A stretch of DNA of 64,000 bases from CAVWNR01 sp963756525 (GCA_963756525.1 CAVWNR010000002.1:248001-312000), one strand, 5' to 3'. Positions 35,244 through 43,524 are shown, numbered from the stretch's first letter. Notes: generated from the letters alone by a model not told the origin. Translations and numbers: made by a program.

Positions 35244-35322
35244 TCTGTACTGGGATGCGCATGACCGAGCCGCTGCGGTCACCGACATAATCACCGGCGA
35301 CGCTCGACCACAGGAGAAGTAG

Positions 35323-35385
35323 ATGGCGATCGAGACGAGCCCCCTCGCAGTGTCGCACCCCGTCGCTGCGGGGGCGACCCGGTGA
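35323..35385 (+). CDS. 20-residue leader ORF coupled to phaE
   Basis: AGGAG at 35312-35316 is ideally spaced from an ATG at 35323 that opens a 20-codon frame, MAIETSPLAVSHPVAAGATR. Its TGA at 35383-35385 overlaps the GTG of phaE as GTGA. The strong ribosome-binding site belongs to this frame and not to phaE, so phaE translation probably depends on it. Whether the peptide has its own role is unknown. Confidence 0.45.
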   Translation: MAIETSPLAVSHPVAAGATR

Positions 35386-35774
35386 GCGCCCCGCCGGCAT
35401 GGCGCCAGCTCTACGACGCCGTCGAACGCGAGGTCTCGCCGCGGCTGAACTCGCTGGTGCGATCCCCCGAGTTCGCGCAGGCCAGCGCGCTGGCGGCCAA
35501 GGCCCGGTCGGCCGTGCGCGACCGCGTCAATACCGGCTACGCCAGGTTCTGGCATCTGGTGAACCTGCCCGCCGGCACCGACCTGCAGCGGCTGCGCGCC
35601 CAGGTCGGCGCGCTGGATCGCGAAATCCGGCGGCTGAGCCTGCAGGCCCAGCAGGCCCAGCAGGCCGACGAGAAGATCGAGGAGGTGATCGACCGTGCCG
35701 TCCGTCCCGAACCCGATAAGCGCCCTCGACCGCGTGCGCCGCGAAGTCGAGCGAAACGCCCTGCGAGCCCGTAA
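35382..35774 (+). CDS. phaE: PhaE-like subunit of class III PHA synthase
   Basis: A 130-residue protein preceding phaC. Its middle contains WHLVNLPAGTDLQRLRAQ and a coiled-coil-like heptad region (ALDREIRRLSLQAQQAQQAD), features of PhaE/PhaR-type partners that activate class III and IV synthases. It is shorter than classical PhaE. The last ~26 residues form a basic Pro/Arg tail (KRPRPRAPRSRAKRPASP) that is encoded entirely within the first 80 bp of phaC in another frame. The GTG start overlaps a 20-codon leader. The assignment rests on context and on the coiled-coil region. Confidence 0.7.
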   Translation: MSAPPAWRQLYDAVEREVSPRLNSLVRSPEFAQASALAAKARSAVRDRVNTGYARFWHLVNLPAGTDLQRLRAQVGALDREIRRLSLQAQQAQQADEKIEEVIDRAVRPEPDKRPRPRAPRSRAKRPASP

Positions 35775-36780
35775 CGGCATCCGCCTGGCCACCGGGATCT
35801 CGCATCCGGAGCTCGGGCAGACGCCGAAGGACGTCGTGTGGCAGCAGGGCCGCAGCGAGTTGTGGCACTACCGAAACGACGACGTGCGGGTCTCGCCGCC
35901 GCTGCTGATCGTGTTCAGCCTGGTCAGCCGCAGCTACATCCTTGACCTCCGCCCGGGCAACAGTTTCATCGAGCAGCTGCTCGCCGCCGGCTTCGACGTG
36001 TACCTGCTCGACTGGGGCGTGCCCGACGAGCGCGACGCGGCCAACCAGCTCGAGGACTACGTCGACGACTACCTGCCGGCGGCGATCCGGCAGGTGCGCC
36101 GAGGCGCCGGAGTCGATCAGATCAACATGCTGGGGTACTGCTTCGGCGGGGTCCTCGCGGTGCTGCACGCGGCCCACCATCTGGACTCGCCGCTGCGCAG
36201 CCTGACCGTGCTGACCACTCCGGCTGACCTGCAGCAGCTGGGCCCCCTGGCTGATGTGCTCCGGCTCGGCGGGCTCGACGTCGACACCGTGCTGGACGCC
36301 AACGGGAACGTGCCCCCGGAGATCATCCTGCAGGGGTTCCGTGCGCTGACCCCGACCGCGGAGGTGACCAAGTACGTCGACCTCTGGGAGCGGCTGTGGA
36401 GCGACGAGTATGTCGCGGCCTATCAGGCGATGACCGGGTGGGCCACCGACCACATTCCGCTGGCTGGCGGGGTGGCGCGGCAGCTCGCGCAGATGATGAG
36501 CGACAACGCGATCATCAACGATCGGCTGGTACTCGGCGGGGACCGGGTGCACCTGTCCGACATCGAGCTGCCGTTCCTGCACGTCGTCGGCAACCGCGAC
36601 CACATCGTCCCGTTAGCGTCCGCGGCCCCGCTGATCGGGCTGATCGGGTCGCCGGACAAGCATGAGCTCCGCCTGGACGCGGGACACGTGGGCCTGCTCG
36701 TCGGCAGGACCGCGGCGAAGACGACCGTCCCGACGATCATGGATTTCCTGCGGCAACGGAGCGAGGTGACGCGCGCGTGA
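35695..36780 (+). CDS. phaC: Class III polyhydroxyalkanoate synthase, catalytic subunit
   Basis: Polymerises (R)-3-hydroxyacyl-CoA into PHA at the granule surface. The 361-residue length is that of class III enzymes. The modified lipase box is LGYCFGG with Cys149, the acid is Asp302 in VGNRDHIVP and the base is His331 in DAGHVGLL. As I recall the family, these are the same positions as Cys149/Asp302/His331 of the Allochromatium vinosum enzyme. The GTG at 35695 follows GGAGG and overlaps phaE by 80 bp. It is coupled to a GNAT gene by GTGA. Its substrates could come from the MaoC hydratase and lipid pathways nearby. Confidence 0.92.
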   Translation: MPSVPNPISALDRVRREVERNALRARNGIRLATGISHPELGQTPKDVVWQQGRSELWHYRNDDVRVSPPLLIVFSLVSRSYILDLRPGNSFIEQLLAAGFDVYLLDWGVPDERDAANQLEDYVDDYLPAAIRQVRRGAGVDQINMLGYCFGGVLAVLHAAHHLDSPLRSLTVLTTPADLQQLGPLADVLRLGGLDVDTVLDANGNVPPEIILQGFRALTPTAEVTKYVDLWERLWSDEYVAAYQAMTGWATDHIPLAGGVARQLAQMMSDNAIINDRLVLGGDRVHLSDIELPFLHVVGNRDHIVPLASAAPLIGLIGSPDKHELRLDAGHVGLLVGRTAAKTTVPTIMDFLRQRSEVTRA

Positions 36781-37319
36781 ACATCATCGCGTTGGACCCG
36801 GAGCACATCGACGCGCTGATCGACTTCTTCGGTCAGCTTCCCGACGGCGACCTCACGTTCATCAAGGAGGACGTCACCGACCCGGACGCGGTCCGCGGCT
36901 TGGTGCGCCGTCCCGCGCAGCAGTGGCTCGCGCTGGACGGCGAGCAGGTCGTCGGGTATGCCGCGGTGCGGCCGTTGCCGGGCTGGTCGGATCACGTCGG
37001 CGAGCTGCGGCTGGTGGTGCATCCGCGACGTCGGCGGGGCGGCGTCGGCCGGGCGTTGGCCCGGCACGCGCTGACCGAGGCGGTGCGCGCCGGACGCCGC
37101 AAGGTGGTGGTGGAACTCGCCGCCGATCAGGAACACGCGCTCGCGATGTTCTCCTCGCTGGGGTTCACCGGCGAGGCCCTGCTACGCGACCACATCCGCG
37201 ACCGCCGCGGCGACTTGCGTGATCTGGTGATGCTCGCCCACTTCGTCGACGAGAACTGGGCCGCCATGGACACCGTCGGCGTGGCGGACGAACTCGCGGT
37301 CGAAGGGACGGCGGGATGA
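36777..37319 (+). CDS. GNAT-family N-acetyltransferase
   Basis: A 180-residue GCN5-related acetyltransferase. The acetyl-CoA-binding loop reads RRRRGGVGRALARHA (the Q/RxxGxG/A motif), and the C-terminal strand region is DLVMLAHFVDENW. Its substrate is unknown. It overlaps phaC by GTGA and the following short frame by ATGA, placing it firmly in the PHA operon. Possible roles include acetylation of a PHA-cycle enzyme, but there is no direct sequence evidence for that. Confidence 0.85.
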   Translation: MNIIALDPEHIDALIDFFGQLPDGDLTFIKEDVTDPDAVRGLVRRPAQQWLALDGEQVVGYAAVRPLPGWSDHVGELRLVVHPRRRRGGVGRALARHALTEAVRAGRRKVVVELAADQEHALAMFSSLGFTGEALLRDHIRDRRGDLRDLVMLAHFVDENWAAMDTVGVADELAVEGTAG

Positions 37320-37384
37320 CCATCCTCGACCGCTTCCGCCTCGACGACCGCCCGCCCGTGGAGGGCGGGATGCTCACGACGTGA
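37316..37384 (+). pseudogene. N-terminal stub resembling a short-chain dehydrogenase
   Basis: A 22-codon frame starting in the GNAT stop (ATGA) reads MTILDRFRLDDR, which looks like the N-terminus of many SDR proteins just before the VTGG nucleotide-binding loop. It then runs into unrelated sequence and stops at 37382-37384, overlapping the next gene's GTG. This is best explained as what remains after deletion of an SDR gene, possibly a PhaB-type reductase. It may survive because it maintains coupling. Confidence 0.4.
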
Positions 37385-38214
37385 TGAGCGGACAAATGAC
37401 CAGCCCGACCACCCGCTTCGAACGCGGCAGCAGAGCGCCCAACCAGCTGCTCTACTACACCGATCCGGCACGTGCCGTCGTCGACTTGGGGCTCCTCGTC
37501 CAAGCCTCGCCGCTCGTAGTCGGGCTGCCCCGCGGCGACGGTCACCCGGTGCTCGTGCTGCCCGGGCTGCTCGCGACGGACAGCTCCACCCGGGTGTTGC
37601 GGGGCGTCGTTCGTGGGCTCGGTTACCGCGCCTACGGATGGCGGCTGGGCCGAAACGTCGGCCCCACCGCACGGGCGGTCCACGGCATGTCCGAGCGACT
37701 CGACCGGTTGGCCGACCGCTTCGGCACGTCCATCTCACTCATCGGATGGAGCCTCGGCGGGATCTACGCGCGGCAACTCGCCAGGCGCACGCCGCACGCG
37801 GTCCGCCAGGTCATCACGCTGGGTAGCCCGATCCGGCTGGCGCGGCGCGAGCAGAGCCGGGCCGATCGGCTGTTCCGCCGCTACTCCCACCTGCACGTCG
37901 AGACGTGGAACCTGCCGCTCGAGGGCGGCGAGGGCCACTTGCCGGTACCCGCCACGTCGATCTACTCGCAGCTGGACGGCATCGTCGCATGGCGGTCCTG
38001 TCTGGACGAACCCGGGCCACGCACGGAGAACATCGCCGTGCTCGCCAGCCATCTCGGCTTCGGCCACCACCCCGCAGTGATCTGGGCGGTCGCCGACCGC
38101 CTCGCCCAGCCGGCAGACACCTGGAAACCGTTCCGCGCCCCGCTGCTGCTTCGCCCGTGCTTTCCCAAACCGGCCGGCGCGGACCGGACGACGGAGATAA
38201 CCCCGTTGTCGTAA
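37381..38214 (+). CDS. Alpha/beta hydrolase of the PHA neighbourhood (lipase/esterase-like)
   Basis: A 277-residue hydrolase. The oxyanion region is LVLPGLLATDSS, the nucleophile elbow is GWSLGG, the acid is probably in IYSQLDGIV, and the His is in HLGFGHHPAV. It is a clear paralogue of the hydrolase at 58268-59083, which sits next to a phasin-like gene, and both share WRLGxNxGP and RQVIxLGSP segments. Placement in the PHA operon suggests depolymerase, oligomer hydrolase or lipase activity. Starts at GTG 37381, ATG 37384 or ATG 37396 are all possible. Confidence 0.85.
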   Translation: MMSGQMTSPTTRFERGSRAPNQLLYYTDPARAVVDLGLLVQASPLVVGLPRGDGHPVLVLPGLLATDSSTRVLRGVVRGLGYRAYGWRLGRNVGPTARAVHGMSERLDRLADRFGTSISLIGWSLGGIYARQLARRTPHAVRQVITLGSPIRLARREQSRADRLFRRYSHLHVETWNLPLEGGEGHLPVPATSIYSQLDGIVAWRSCLDEPGPRTENIAVLASHLGFGHHPAVIWAVADRLAQPADTWKPFRAPLLLRPCFPKPAGADRTTEITPLS

Positions 38215-38219
38215 GGGCG

Positions 38220-39800
38220 TCACGTCATCCGCGGCAATAGGGCGTGAATCAGGTGCGGCCCGGGTTCGGCGAAGGATCGCTCGAGCTGCACCGTCAACTC
38301 CTCGGCCGTCGTGACGAGCGTTGACGGAACACCCATTCCGTTGCCGAGCGCCACGAAGTCGATTCGCGGCCGGGTCAGGTCCAGCAGGTTGCCAGCGGCG
38401 GGGCTCTGCGCATCCGCGCCGACCCGCTGCAATTCCATCCGCAGGATCGCGTACGCGCCGTTGTCGAGGATCACGACCGTCGTGTTCAGGCTTTCCCGGG
38501 CCATGGTCCACAACGCCGAAATCGTGTACATGGCGCCGCCGTCGGCCTGCACCGCCAGCACTGGACGGTCCGGGCAGGCGACCGCTGCGCCGACCGCGAG
38601 CGGCACGCCTTGGCCGATCGCACCACCGGTGAGGGTGAGCACGTCATGTCGAGGGGCACCGGCGAGATACCGCTCGAGGAAGCCCCCCGATGTAGCGCCC
38701 TCATCTGAGATGATCGCGCCTTCGGGCAGCACGGCCGCCACCGCAGCGGCAAACGTCTCGGGCGTCAACGCACCGGCGGGTCGGGCAACGCGCGACGCTG
38801 GTTGCCGCGGCGCGTCGGCATCTGCCCCGAGCTCGTCAGCCACTCGGGCCAGCGCTGACACGACATCGTCGCCCGGCTCGGCAAGCACGTGCACCTGGCA
38901 GCCGCTCGGAGTGAGCACCGAGGCCTTGCCCGGATAGCCGAAGAACGACACCGGCGCGAGCGCGCCGGCGAGAACGAGATGGCGCGCGCCGGCGAGCTGC
39001 GCCTGCGCCATCTCGGCGAAATACGCCAACCTGGCCACGAACGGCACTCCGGCCCCGCGTTGCATTCGGGCGGGGAAAACCTCCGCGAACTGCGCCGCTC
39101 CAGTTGCCGCGGCTACCCGGCCCGCGGCGACCAGCCCGGGCTCGCGCAGCGCATCACCGCCGAGCAGCAGCACCGGGCGCTCACCGGAACGCCCGGAACG
39201 CAGCGCACCGACCACCGACGACACCGCATCGGAGCCGACCGCGCGCAACCGTCCCGTCGGGCGCGGCGGGGCCGGTTCCGCACCCTCCGTCCAGGACACG
39301 TCCGCCGGCAAAATCAGATTGGCCAGCCGACCTGGTGGCCCATATGCAGCGGCCACCGCGGCGGCACCGTCGTAGGCAACATCGGTAGTCGAGTCGCAGC
39401 GACGGGTCCAACCCTCGAGCGCGCTCGTGACGGACTCGATGTCGCTCTGCAGCGGCGCGTCGAAGCGCTGGTGGTAGGTGGCGTGGTCCCCGATCACGTT
39501 GACGATCGGCGTGCGGGCTCGGCGCGCGTTGTGCAGGTTCGCGAACCCGTTGCCGAGGCCTGGCCCGAGGTGTAGCAGCGTGGCCGCGGGTTTGCCCGCC
39601 ATCCGGCCGTAGCCGTCCGCCGCGCCGGTCACCACGCCTTCGAACAAGCCGAGCACCGCCCGCATCCCCGGTACCCGGTCCAGCGCCGCGACGAAATGCA
39701 TCTCGGACGTACCCGGGTTGGCGAAGCAGACTTCGACGCCGCTGTCGACAAGAGTGCGCAGCAGAGCCTCCGCGCCGTTCATGACGAGCGTGGGCGCCAT
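38220..39800 (-). CDS. ThDP-dependent enzyme, acetolactate synthase large-subunit-like
   Basis: A 526-residue thiamine-diphosphate enzyme of the acetolactate synthase/benzoylformate decarboxylase group. The activating Glu is in NPGTSEMHFV, and the metal/ThDP segment is VQADGGAMYTISAL ending in ILDN, where the usual GDG is ADG. A phenylalanine-rich or FAD-specific signature is not obvious, so decarboxylase or carboligase activity is unresolved. TATACA at 39806-39811 on the reverse strand is six bases from the ATG, suggesting a leaderless promoter. It is convergent with the PHA operon, ending 6 bp away. Confidence 0.85.
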   Translation of the reverse strand: MAPTLVMNGAEALLRTLVDSGVEVCFANPGTSEMHFVAALDRVPGMRAVLGLFEGVVTGAADGYGRMAGKPAATLLHLGPGLGNGFANLHNARRARTPIVNVIGDHATYHQRFDAPLQSDIESVTSALEGWTRRCDSTTDVAYDGAAAVAAAYGPPGRLANLILPADVSWTEGAEPAPPRPTGRLRAVGSDAVSSVVGALRSGRSGERPVLLLGGDALREPGLVAAGRVAAATGAAQFAEVFPARMQRGAGVPFVARLAYFAEMAQAQLAGARHLVLAGALAPVSFFGYPGKASVLTPSGCQVHVLAEPGDDVVSALARVADELGADADAPRQPASRVARPAGALTPETFAAAVAAVLPEGAIISDEGATSGGFLERYLAGAPRHDVLTLTGGAIGQGVPLAVGAAVACPDRPVLAVQADGGAMYTISALWTMARESLNTTVVILDNGAYAILRMELQRVGADAQSPAAGNLLDLTRPRIDFVALGNGMGVPSTLVTTAEELTVQLERSFAEPGPHLIHALLPRMT

Positions 39801-39904
39801 CCCAGATGTATACCGCAGTATCCGCAGGCAAGGGCGAATGAGACGTGAGCCTGCCGTTCTTCCGGATGGCGCCTTGACTGTGTGGGCCCGATCTTGTTGT
39901 GATG

Positions 39905-39922
39905 GTGTTCACCCGGGAACAC
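39905..39922. promoter_or_regulatory. Inverted repeat, possible operator upstream of the amino-acid permease
   Basis: GTGTTC-ACCCGG-GAACAC is a perfect 6-6-6 inverted repeat, and the whole spacer is also nearly self-complementary. It lies 47 bp before the permease start, between divergent genes, where a repressor or activator dimer would be expected. The regulator is not identified. Confidence 0.4.
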
Positions 39923-39968
39923 GGGCCGTCGAATCGTGTCCGTCCCACGGTGACTTAGGGAGGGTGTC

Positions 39969-41822
39969 ATGGGCGCTGCGCCGGAACTGCAGAAGGGCCT
40001 CAGCCAGCGGCAGCTGAACATGATTGCGATCGGCGGGGTGATCGGAGCCGGCCTGTTCGTCGGCGCCGGGGTCGTAATCAACACCACCGGACCCGGGGCG
40101 TTCATCACCTACGCCGTCACCGGTTTGCTGATCATTCTGGTGATGCGGATGCTCGGCGAGATGGCGACGGCCAACCCGTCGACCGGCTCGTTCGCCGACT
40201 ACGCGCGAACGGCGCTGGGCGGCTGGGCCGGGTTCTCGGTGGGCTGGCTCTACTGGTACTTCTGGGTCATCGTGGTCGGCTTCGAAGCGGTCGCGGGAGC
40301 CAAGGTACTCACCTACTGGTTCAACGCCCCGCTGTGGCTGCTCTCGCTGGGCTTGATGACGCTGATGACCGCGACCAACCTGTTCTCCGTCTCCTCGTTC
40401 GGGGAGTTCGAGTTCTGGTTCGCCAGCATCAAGGTTGCGGCGATCTGCGTCGTGCTCGGGCTCGGGACGCTGTTCGTATTCGGCCTGTGGCCGCACCGCC
40501 ATATGGACTTCAGCAATTTGACCGCGCACGGCGGGTTCTTCCCGCACGGCGTCGGCCAGATCTTCTCGGCGATCGTGGTAGTGATCTTCTCGATGGTCGG
40601 GGCCGAGATAGCGACGATCGCGGCCGCGGAGTCGCCGAATCCGGCTCGGGCGATCGCCCGAGCGACGAACTCGGTGATTACCCGGATCGCGATCTTCTTC
40701 GTCGGCTCGGTGTTCCTGATCGTGGTGATCGTGCCGTGGGACTCGGACAAAGTCGGCGCCTCGCCCTATGTCGCGGCGTTCCAGGCGTTCGGCATTCCGG
40801 CAGCGGCCGATGTCATGAACGCGGTCGTGCTCACCGCGGTCCTGTCCTGTTTGAACTCGGGGCTGTACACGGCCTCGCGGATGCTGTTCGTGCTGGCCGC
40901 CCGCCGGGAGGCACCGCTGCAGCTGATCAAGGTGAATCGGCGCGGGGTGCCGTACCTGGCGATTCTCGGCTCCACCGTCGTGGGCTTCTTGTGCGTCATC
41001 GCGGCTAAGGTCTCGCCGAACACGGTGTTCCTGTTCCTGCTCAACTCGTCGGGCGCGATCATCCTGTTCGTCTACCTGCTGATCGCGATCTCCCAGATCG
41101 TGCTGCGGCGCGAGACTCCGGCGGAGCAGATGAAGGTCAAGATGTGGTTCCACCCGTACCTGTCGATCCTCGCCGTCGCCGGGATGCTCGCCGTGCTGGT
41201 GCAGATGGGTTTTCAGCACGATGCGCGCTCGCAGCTGCTGCTGAGCCTGCTGGCCTGGGGTGTGGTCCTCCTGCTGTACCTGATCACCCGCTGGCGCGCC
41301 CGCGCGGCGGCCGCGCAGGCCGAGCGCACCGAGCCAGCCGTGCCGGCCGGTCCGGCGCGGCGGGTGCTGGTGCTTGCGAACGAGACGGTCGCGGCCGACG
41401 AGCTGCGTGAGGAGCTGCGCAGCATCGACCGGGCCGGCCGGGCCGAATACTACGTGTGCGTGCCGGCCAATCCGGTCGACACCGGCCAGGCCGAGCACAA
41501 AGGTGCGGCGTTCATCTGGCCGGCCACCGTCGAGGCAGCCCAGGAGCGACTGGACTACACGCTGTCCGCGCTGCGCGCCGAAGGGCTTGTCGCTGACGGC
41601 GCGCTCGGTGACTACCGTCCGCTGCGCGCCCTCGCCGACGCGGTGGCCGAGTTCCACCCGGATCAGCTGGTGATCTCCACCCATCCCGTCGAGAGCTCGG
41701 TCTGGCTGCGCTACGACGTCGTGGATCGGGCCCGCGCCGACTACCAGATCCCGGTGACCCACGTCATCGCGCGCACGCCGGTCCTTGTCGGGGCCAGTCC
41801 CGTCGCGGAGCCGAGCCCGTGA
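39969..41822 (+). CDS. APC-family amino-acid permease with a fused C-terminal cytosolic domain
   Basis: A 617-residue protein. Residues 1-450 are a 12-helix amino-acid/polyamine permease (IGGVIGAGLFVGAG near the start, the signature of AroP/GabP-type carriers). After the last helix comes a ~150-residue soluble domain (RRVLVLANETVAADELREEL through VTHVIAR) that resembles universal stress or nucleotide-binding domains. It is followed by, and overlaps (GTGA), a separate universal stress protein gene. The linked domains suggest the transporter is regulated by a nucleotide or energy signal. The substrate amino acid is not identifiable. Confidence 0.88.
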   Translation: MGAAPELQKGLSQRQLNMIAIGGVIGAGLFVGAGVVINTTGPGAFITYAVTGLLIILVMRMLGEMATANPSTGSFADYARTALGGWAGFSVGWLYWYFWVIVVGFEAVAGAKVLTYWFNAPLWLLSLGLMTLMTATNLFSVSSFGEFEFWFASIKVAAICVVLGLGTLFVFGLWPHRHMDFSNLTAHGGFFPHGVGQIFSAIVVVIFSMVGAEIATIAAAESPNPARAIARATNSVITRIAIFFVGSVFLIVVIVPWDSDKVGASPYVAAFQAFGIPAAADVMNAVVLTAVLSCLNSGLYTASRMLFVLAARREAPLQLIKVNRRGVPYLAILGSTVVGFLCVIAAKVSPNTVFLFLLNSSGAIILFVYLLIAISQIVLRRETPAEQMKVKMWFHPYLSILAVAGMLAVLVQMGFQHDARSQLLLSLLAWGVVLLLYLITRWRARAAAAQAERTEPAVPAGPARRVLVLANETVAADELREELRSIDRAGRAEYYVCVPANPVDTGQAEHKGAAFIWPATVEAAQERLDYTLSALRAEGLVADGALGDYRPLRALADAVAEFHPDQLVISTHPVESSVWLRYDVVDRARADYQIPVTHVIARTPVLVGASPVAEPSP

Positions 41823-42709
41823 CGATCGTCGTCGGCTGTCACCCGCGCGAGGGCAACGCCGGTGTAGTCAGGCTCGCCGGGCTGCTCGCCCGCAGCCTGG
41901 GGGATCAGCTCGTGGTCTGCGCCGTTACCCCGACGCCATGGCCGCCACGCCCGGGCGCCGTGGACGCACCGTACCGGGACAGCCTGCAGAACGCGGCTGA
42001 GCAGGCGTTGCTGCAGGCCCGCAGCCGACTGGACGCCGACGTCGAGGCAGAGTTCGTCGTCCGGCAGGCTCGCTCGGCCCCCGCCGGGCTGTGCGAGCTC
42101 GCCGGCGAACTCAGCGCCGCCCTGATCGTGGTGGGATCGTCGCGATGGGGGGCGGTCGGGCAGGTCGTGCCGGGCACGGTCACCGACCGGCTGCTGCACA
42201 GCGCCGGCGTTGCGGTCGTGGTCGCTCCCCGCGGATTCCGCTGCCGGGCCGCGACTGGACTGACCCGGGTAACCGCGGCGTTTCCCGGCAGCGCCGGGTC
42301 GGTGCAGCTCGTCGCCGCGGCCGGGGAGCTTGCGGCCCGCGCCGGCGCGACGCTGCGCATCGCCTGCTTCGCGGTGCGACCCGTGGCCGCGTTCGCGGGC
42401 GCGATCGACGTCGACGCCGAGCGCCTCGTCGTCGAGCAGTGGCTCAAGGCGATCGACGCCGATCTCAACGCCGCCATCGACGAGGTACGCGGGCTGGCTG
42501 CCTTGTCGCAGACCGTCATCGCCCAGGGAGGCTCCTGGCGAGAAGCGCTCGACGACGTCGAGTGGGCCGACGGCGACCTGCTCGCGGTCGGCTCCAGCCC
42601 GAGCGGCCCGCTCGCCCAGGTCTTCGTCGGCTCGAACGCGTCCAAGATCATCCGACGGGCGCCGGTGCCGGTCGTGGTCATGCCCCGAGGCGCGCCCAGC
42701 CCGCGATGA
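41819..42709 (+). CDS. Universal stress protein with two Usp domains
   Basis: A 296-residue cytosolic protein with two tandem Usp units. Unit 1 begins IVVGCHPREGNAGVV and ends with the nucleotide-binding-type VVGSSRWGAVGQVVPGTV and VVVAPRG. Unit 2 ends in AVGSSPSGPLAQVFVGSNA and PVVVMPRG. The G-2x-G-9x-G(S/T) pattern in both halves suggests ATP binding. It is coupled to the permease by GTGA and probably modulates it or the stress state. A repeat remnant and the MazEF module follow. Confidence 0.88.
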   Translation: MTIVVGCHPREGNAGVVRLAGLLARSLGDQLVVCAVTPTPWPPRPGAVDAPYRDSLQNAAEQALLQARSRLDADVEAEFVVRQARSAPAGLCELAGELSAALIVVGSSRWGAVGQVVPGTVTDRLLHSAGVAVVVAPRGFRCRAATGLTRVTAAFPGSAGSVQLVAAAGELAARAGATLRIACFAVRPVAAFAGAIDVDAERLVVEQWLKAIDADLNAAIDEVRGLAALSQTVIAQGGSWREALDDVEWADGDLLAVGSSPSGPLAQVFVGSNASKIIRRAPVPVVVMPRGAPSPR

Positions 42710-42722
42710 TCCTCTGTGGGGC

Positions 42723-42777
42723 TCAGTTCGGCGGGGAGGTGGATCAGCTCGGCCAGCCGGTCGAGATCGGTGCCGGG
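42723..42777 (+). repeat. Left direct repeat (vestige of an acyl-CoA dehydrogenase 3' end)
   Basis: This 55-bp stretch matches 45534-45590 at 52 positions with one 2-bp gap. The right copy is the last 19 codons of the acyl-CoA dehydrogenase on the minus strand (PGTHLDRLAEL plus tail and stop). Here the same reading gives PGTDLDRLAEL but the gap destroys the ending and no gene continues into it. The two copies bound the MazEF/ThDP-enzyme segment. Confidence 0.75.
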
Positions 42778-42802
42778 TCGGTCACCCGCATACTCCTTGA
42801 AG

Positions 42803-42833
42803 GACACACGGGTGTCTACATTTCGTCTACACT
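42803..42833 (+). promoter_or_regulatory. MazEF promoter/operator region
   Basis: TACACT at 42828-42833 is six bases before the antitoxin ATG, suggesting a leaderless message. Upstream are the inverted repeat GACAC-ACGG-GTGTC (42803-42816) and two TCTACA repeats 11 bp apart (42815-42820 and 42826-42831), which are suitable for binding by the ribbon-helix-helix antitoxin. Confidence 0.45.
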
Positions 42834-42839
42834 GCGCAC

Positions 42840-43073
42840 ATGGCAGTAGACACAACGACCGTCCGGGTCCGCCGACCAGATTCCGAGCGTCTCCAATCAC
42901 TGGCCAGAGCACGTCAGGCCGCCGTCGTCGACGTCGTGCACGCAGCCATCGACGCCCTAGAACGACAAGAGTTCCTGCGCGGGCTCAACGCGGACTACCA
43001 GCGCCTGCGTAGCGATCCCGAACAGTGGGAGCAATACCTCGCCGAGTGCCACGAGTGGGATGCGCTGGCTTGA
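42840..43073 (+). CDS. mazE: MazE-like ribbon-helix-helix antitoxin
   Basis: A 77-residue antitoxin. The N-terminal DNA-binding part reads TTVRVRRPDSERLQSLARAR, a strand and helix of the ribbon-helix-helix type. The C-terminal acidic segment (DPEQWEQYLAECHEWD) would wrap around and block the toxin. It overlaps the toxin start as TTGA. It is expected to bind its own promoter and to neutralise MazF. Confidence 0.82.
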   Translation: MAVDTTTVRVRRPDSERLQSLARARQAAVVDVVHAAIDALERQEFLRGLNADYQRLRSDPEQWEQYLAECHEWDALA

Positions 43074-43405
43074 TCTGGCGCGGAGAGATCTACTACGTCG
43101 ATCTCGGCCAGCCCGTCGGTCACGAGCCGGCCTTCCGACGACCAGCCGTCGTGGTGTCCGTCGACATCCTCAACAACGGCCCCGGTGGGCTCGTGGTCGT
43201 CGTACCGATGACGAGCACCGGCTATGGGCTGCGAAGCCACGTCGAACTGGATCCAGAGGGCAGCGGGCTAGACCACATCTGCTACGCACGCTGCGACCAA
43301 CTGCGGGTGGTCTCCATCGAGCGGCTGTCGGCTCGTCTGGGGATGGTCGGCCCCGACCAGATGCGAGCGATCGACCAAGCCCTGGGTTTCGTCCTCGATC
43401 TTTGA
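43070..43405 (+). CDS. mazF: MazF/PemK-family mRNA interferase toxin
   Basis: A 111-residue endoribonuclease toxin. The opening WRGEIYYVDLGQPVGHE with RRPAVVVSVD is the usual beta-barrel start, including the Arg that contributes to catalysis, and VVPMTSTG carries the conserved Thr/Ser. It would cleave mRNA at a short sequence when the antitoxin is lost. The start is a TTG at 43070 that overlaps the antitoxin TGA; an in-frame ATG further upstream lies within the antitoxin gene and is not needed. The module appears intact. Confidence 0.88.
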   Translation: MIWRGEIYYVDLGQPVGHEPAFRRPAVVVSVDILNNGPGGLVVVVPMTSTGYGLRSHVELDPEGSGLDHICYARCDQLRVVSIERLSARLGMVGPDQMRAIDQALGFVLDL

Positions 43406-43524
43406 GGAATGCTCCCCAGTCATGGATGCCTTACGGGCACCAGCGTTCGACGCGGACGGGGCTGCTGGGTGGCGTGAGATCGCGGTCGTCAGCAGGCGGT
43501 GAGGCGTCGGTCGCCTCGCTGCTC

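Noticed and set aside
34035..36780. CRISPR array or tandem repeats
   Set aside because: No regularly spaced direct repeats were found here or elsewhere; the only repeats are the 63-bp pair, the 55/57-bp pair and low-complexity Lys/Ala codons at 62.7-63 kb.
42710..42839. A minus-strand gene continuing through the left direct repeat
   Set aside because: The repeat lacks 2 bp compared with the real dehydrogenase end and the upstream frame is antisense to the universal stress gene; it is treated as a vestige.
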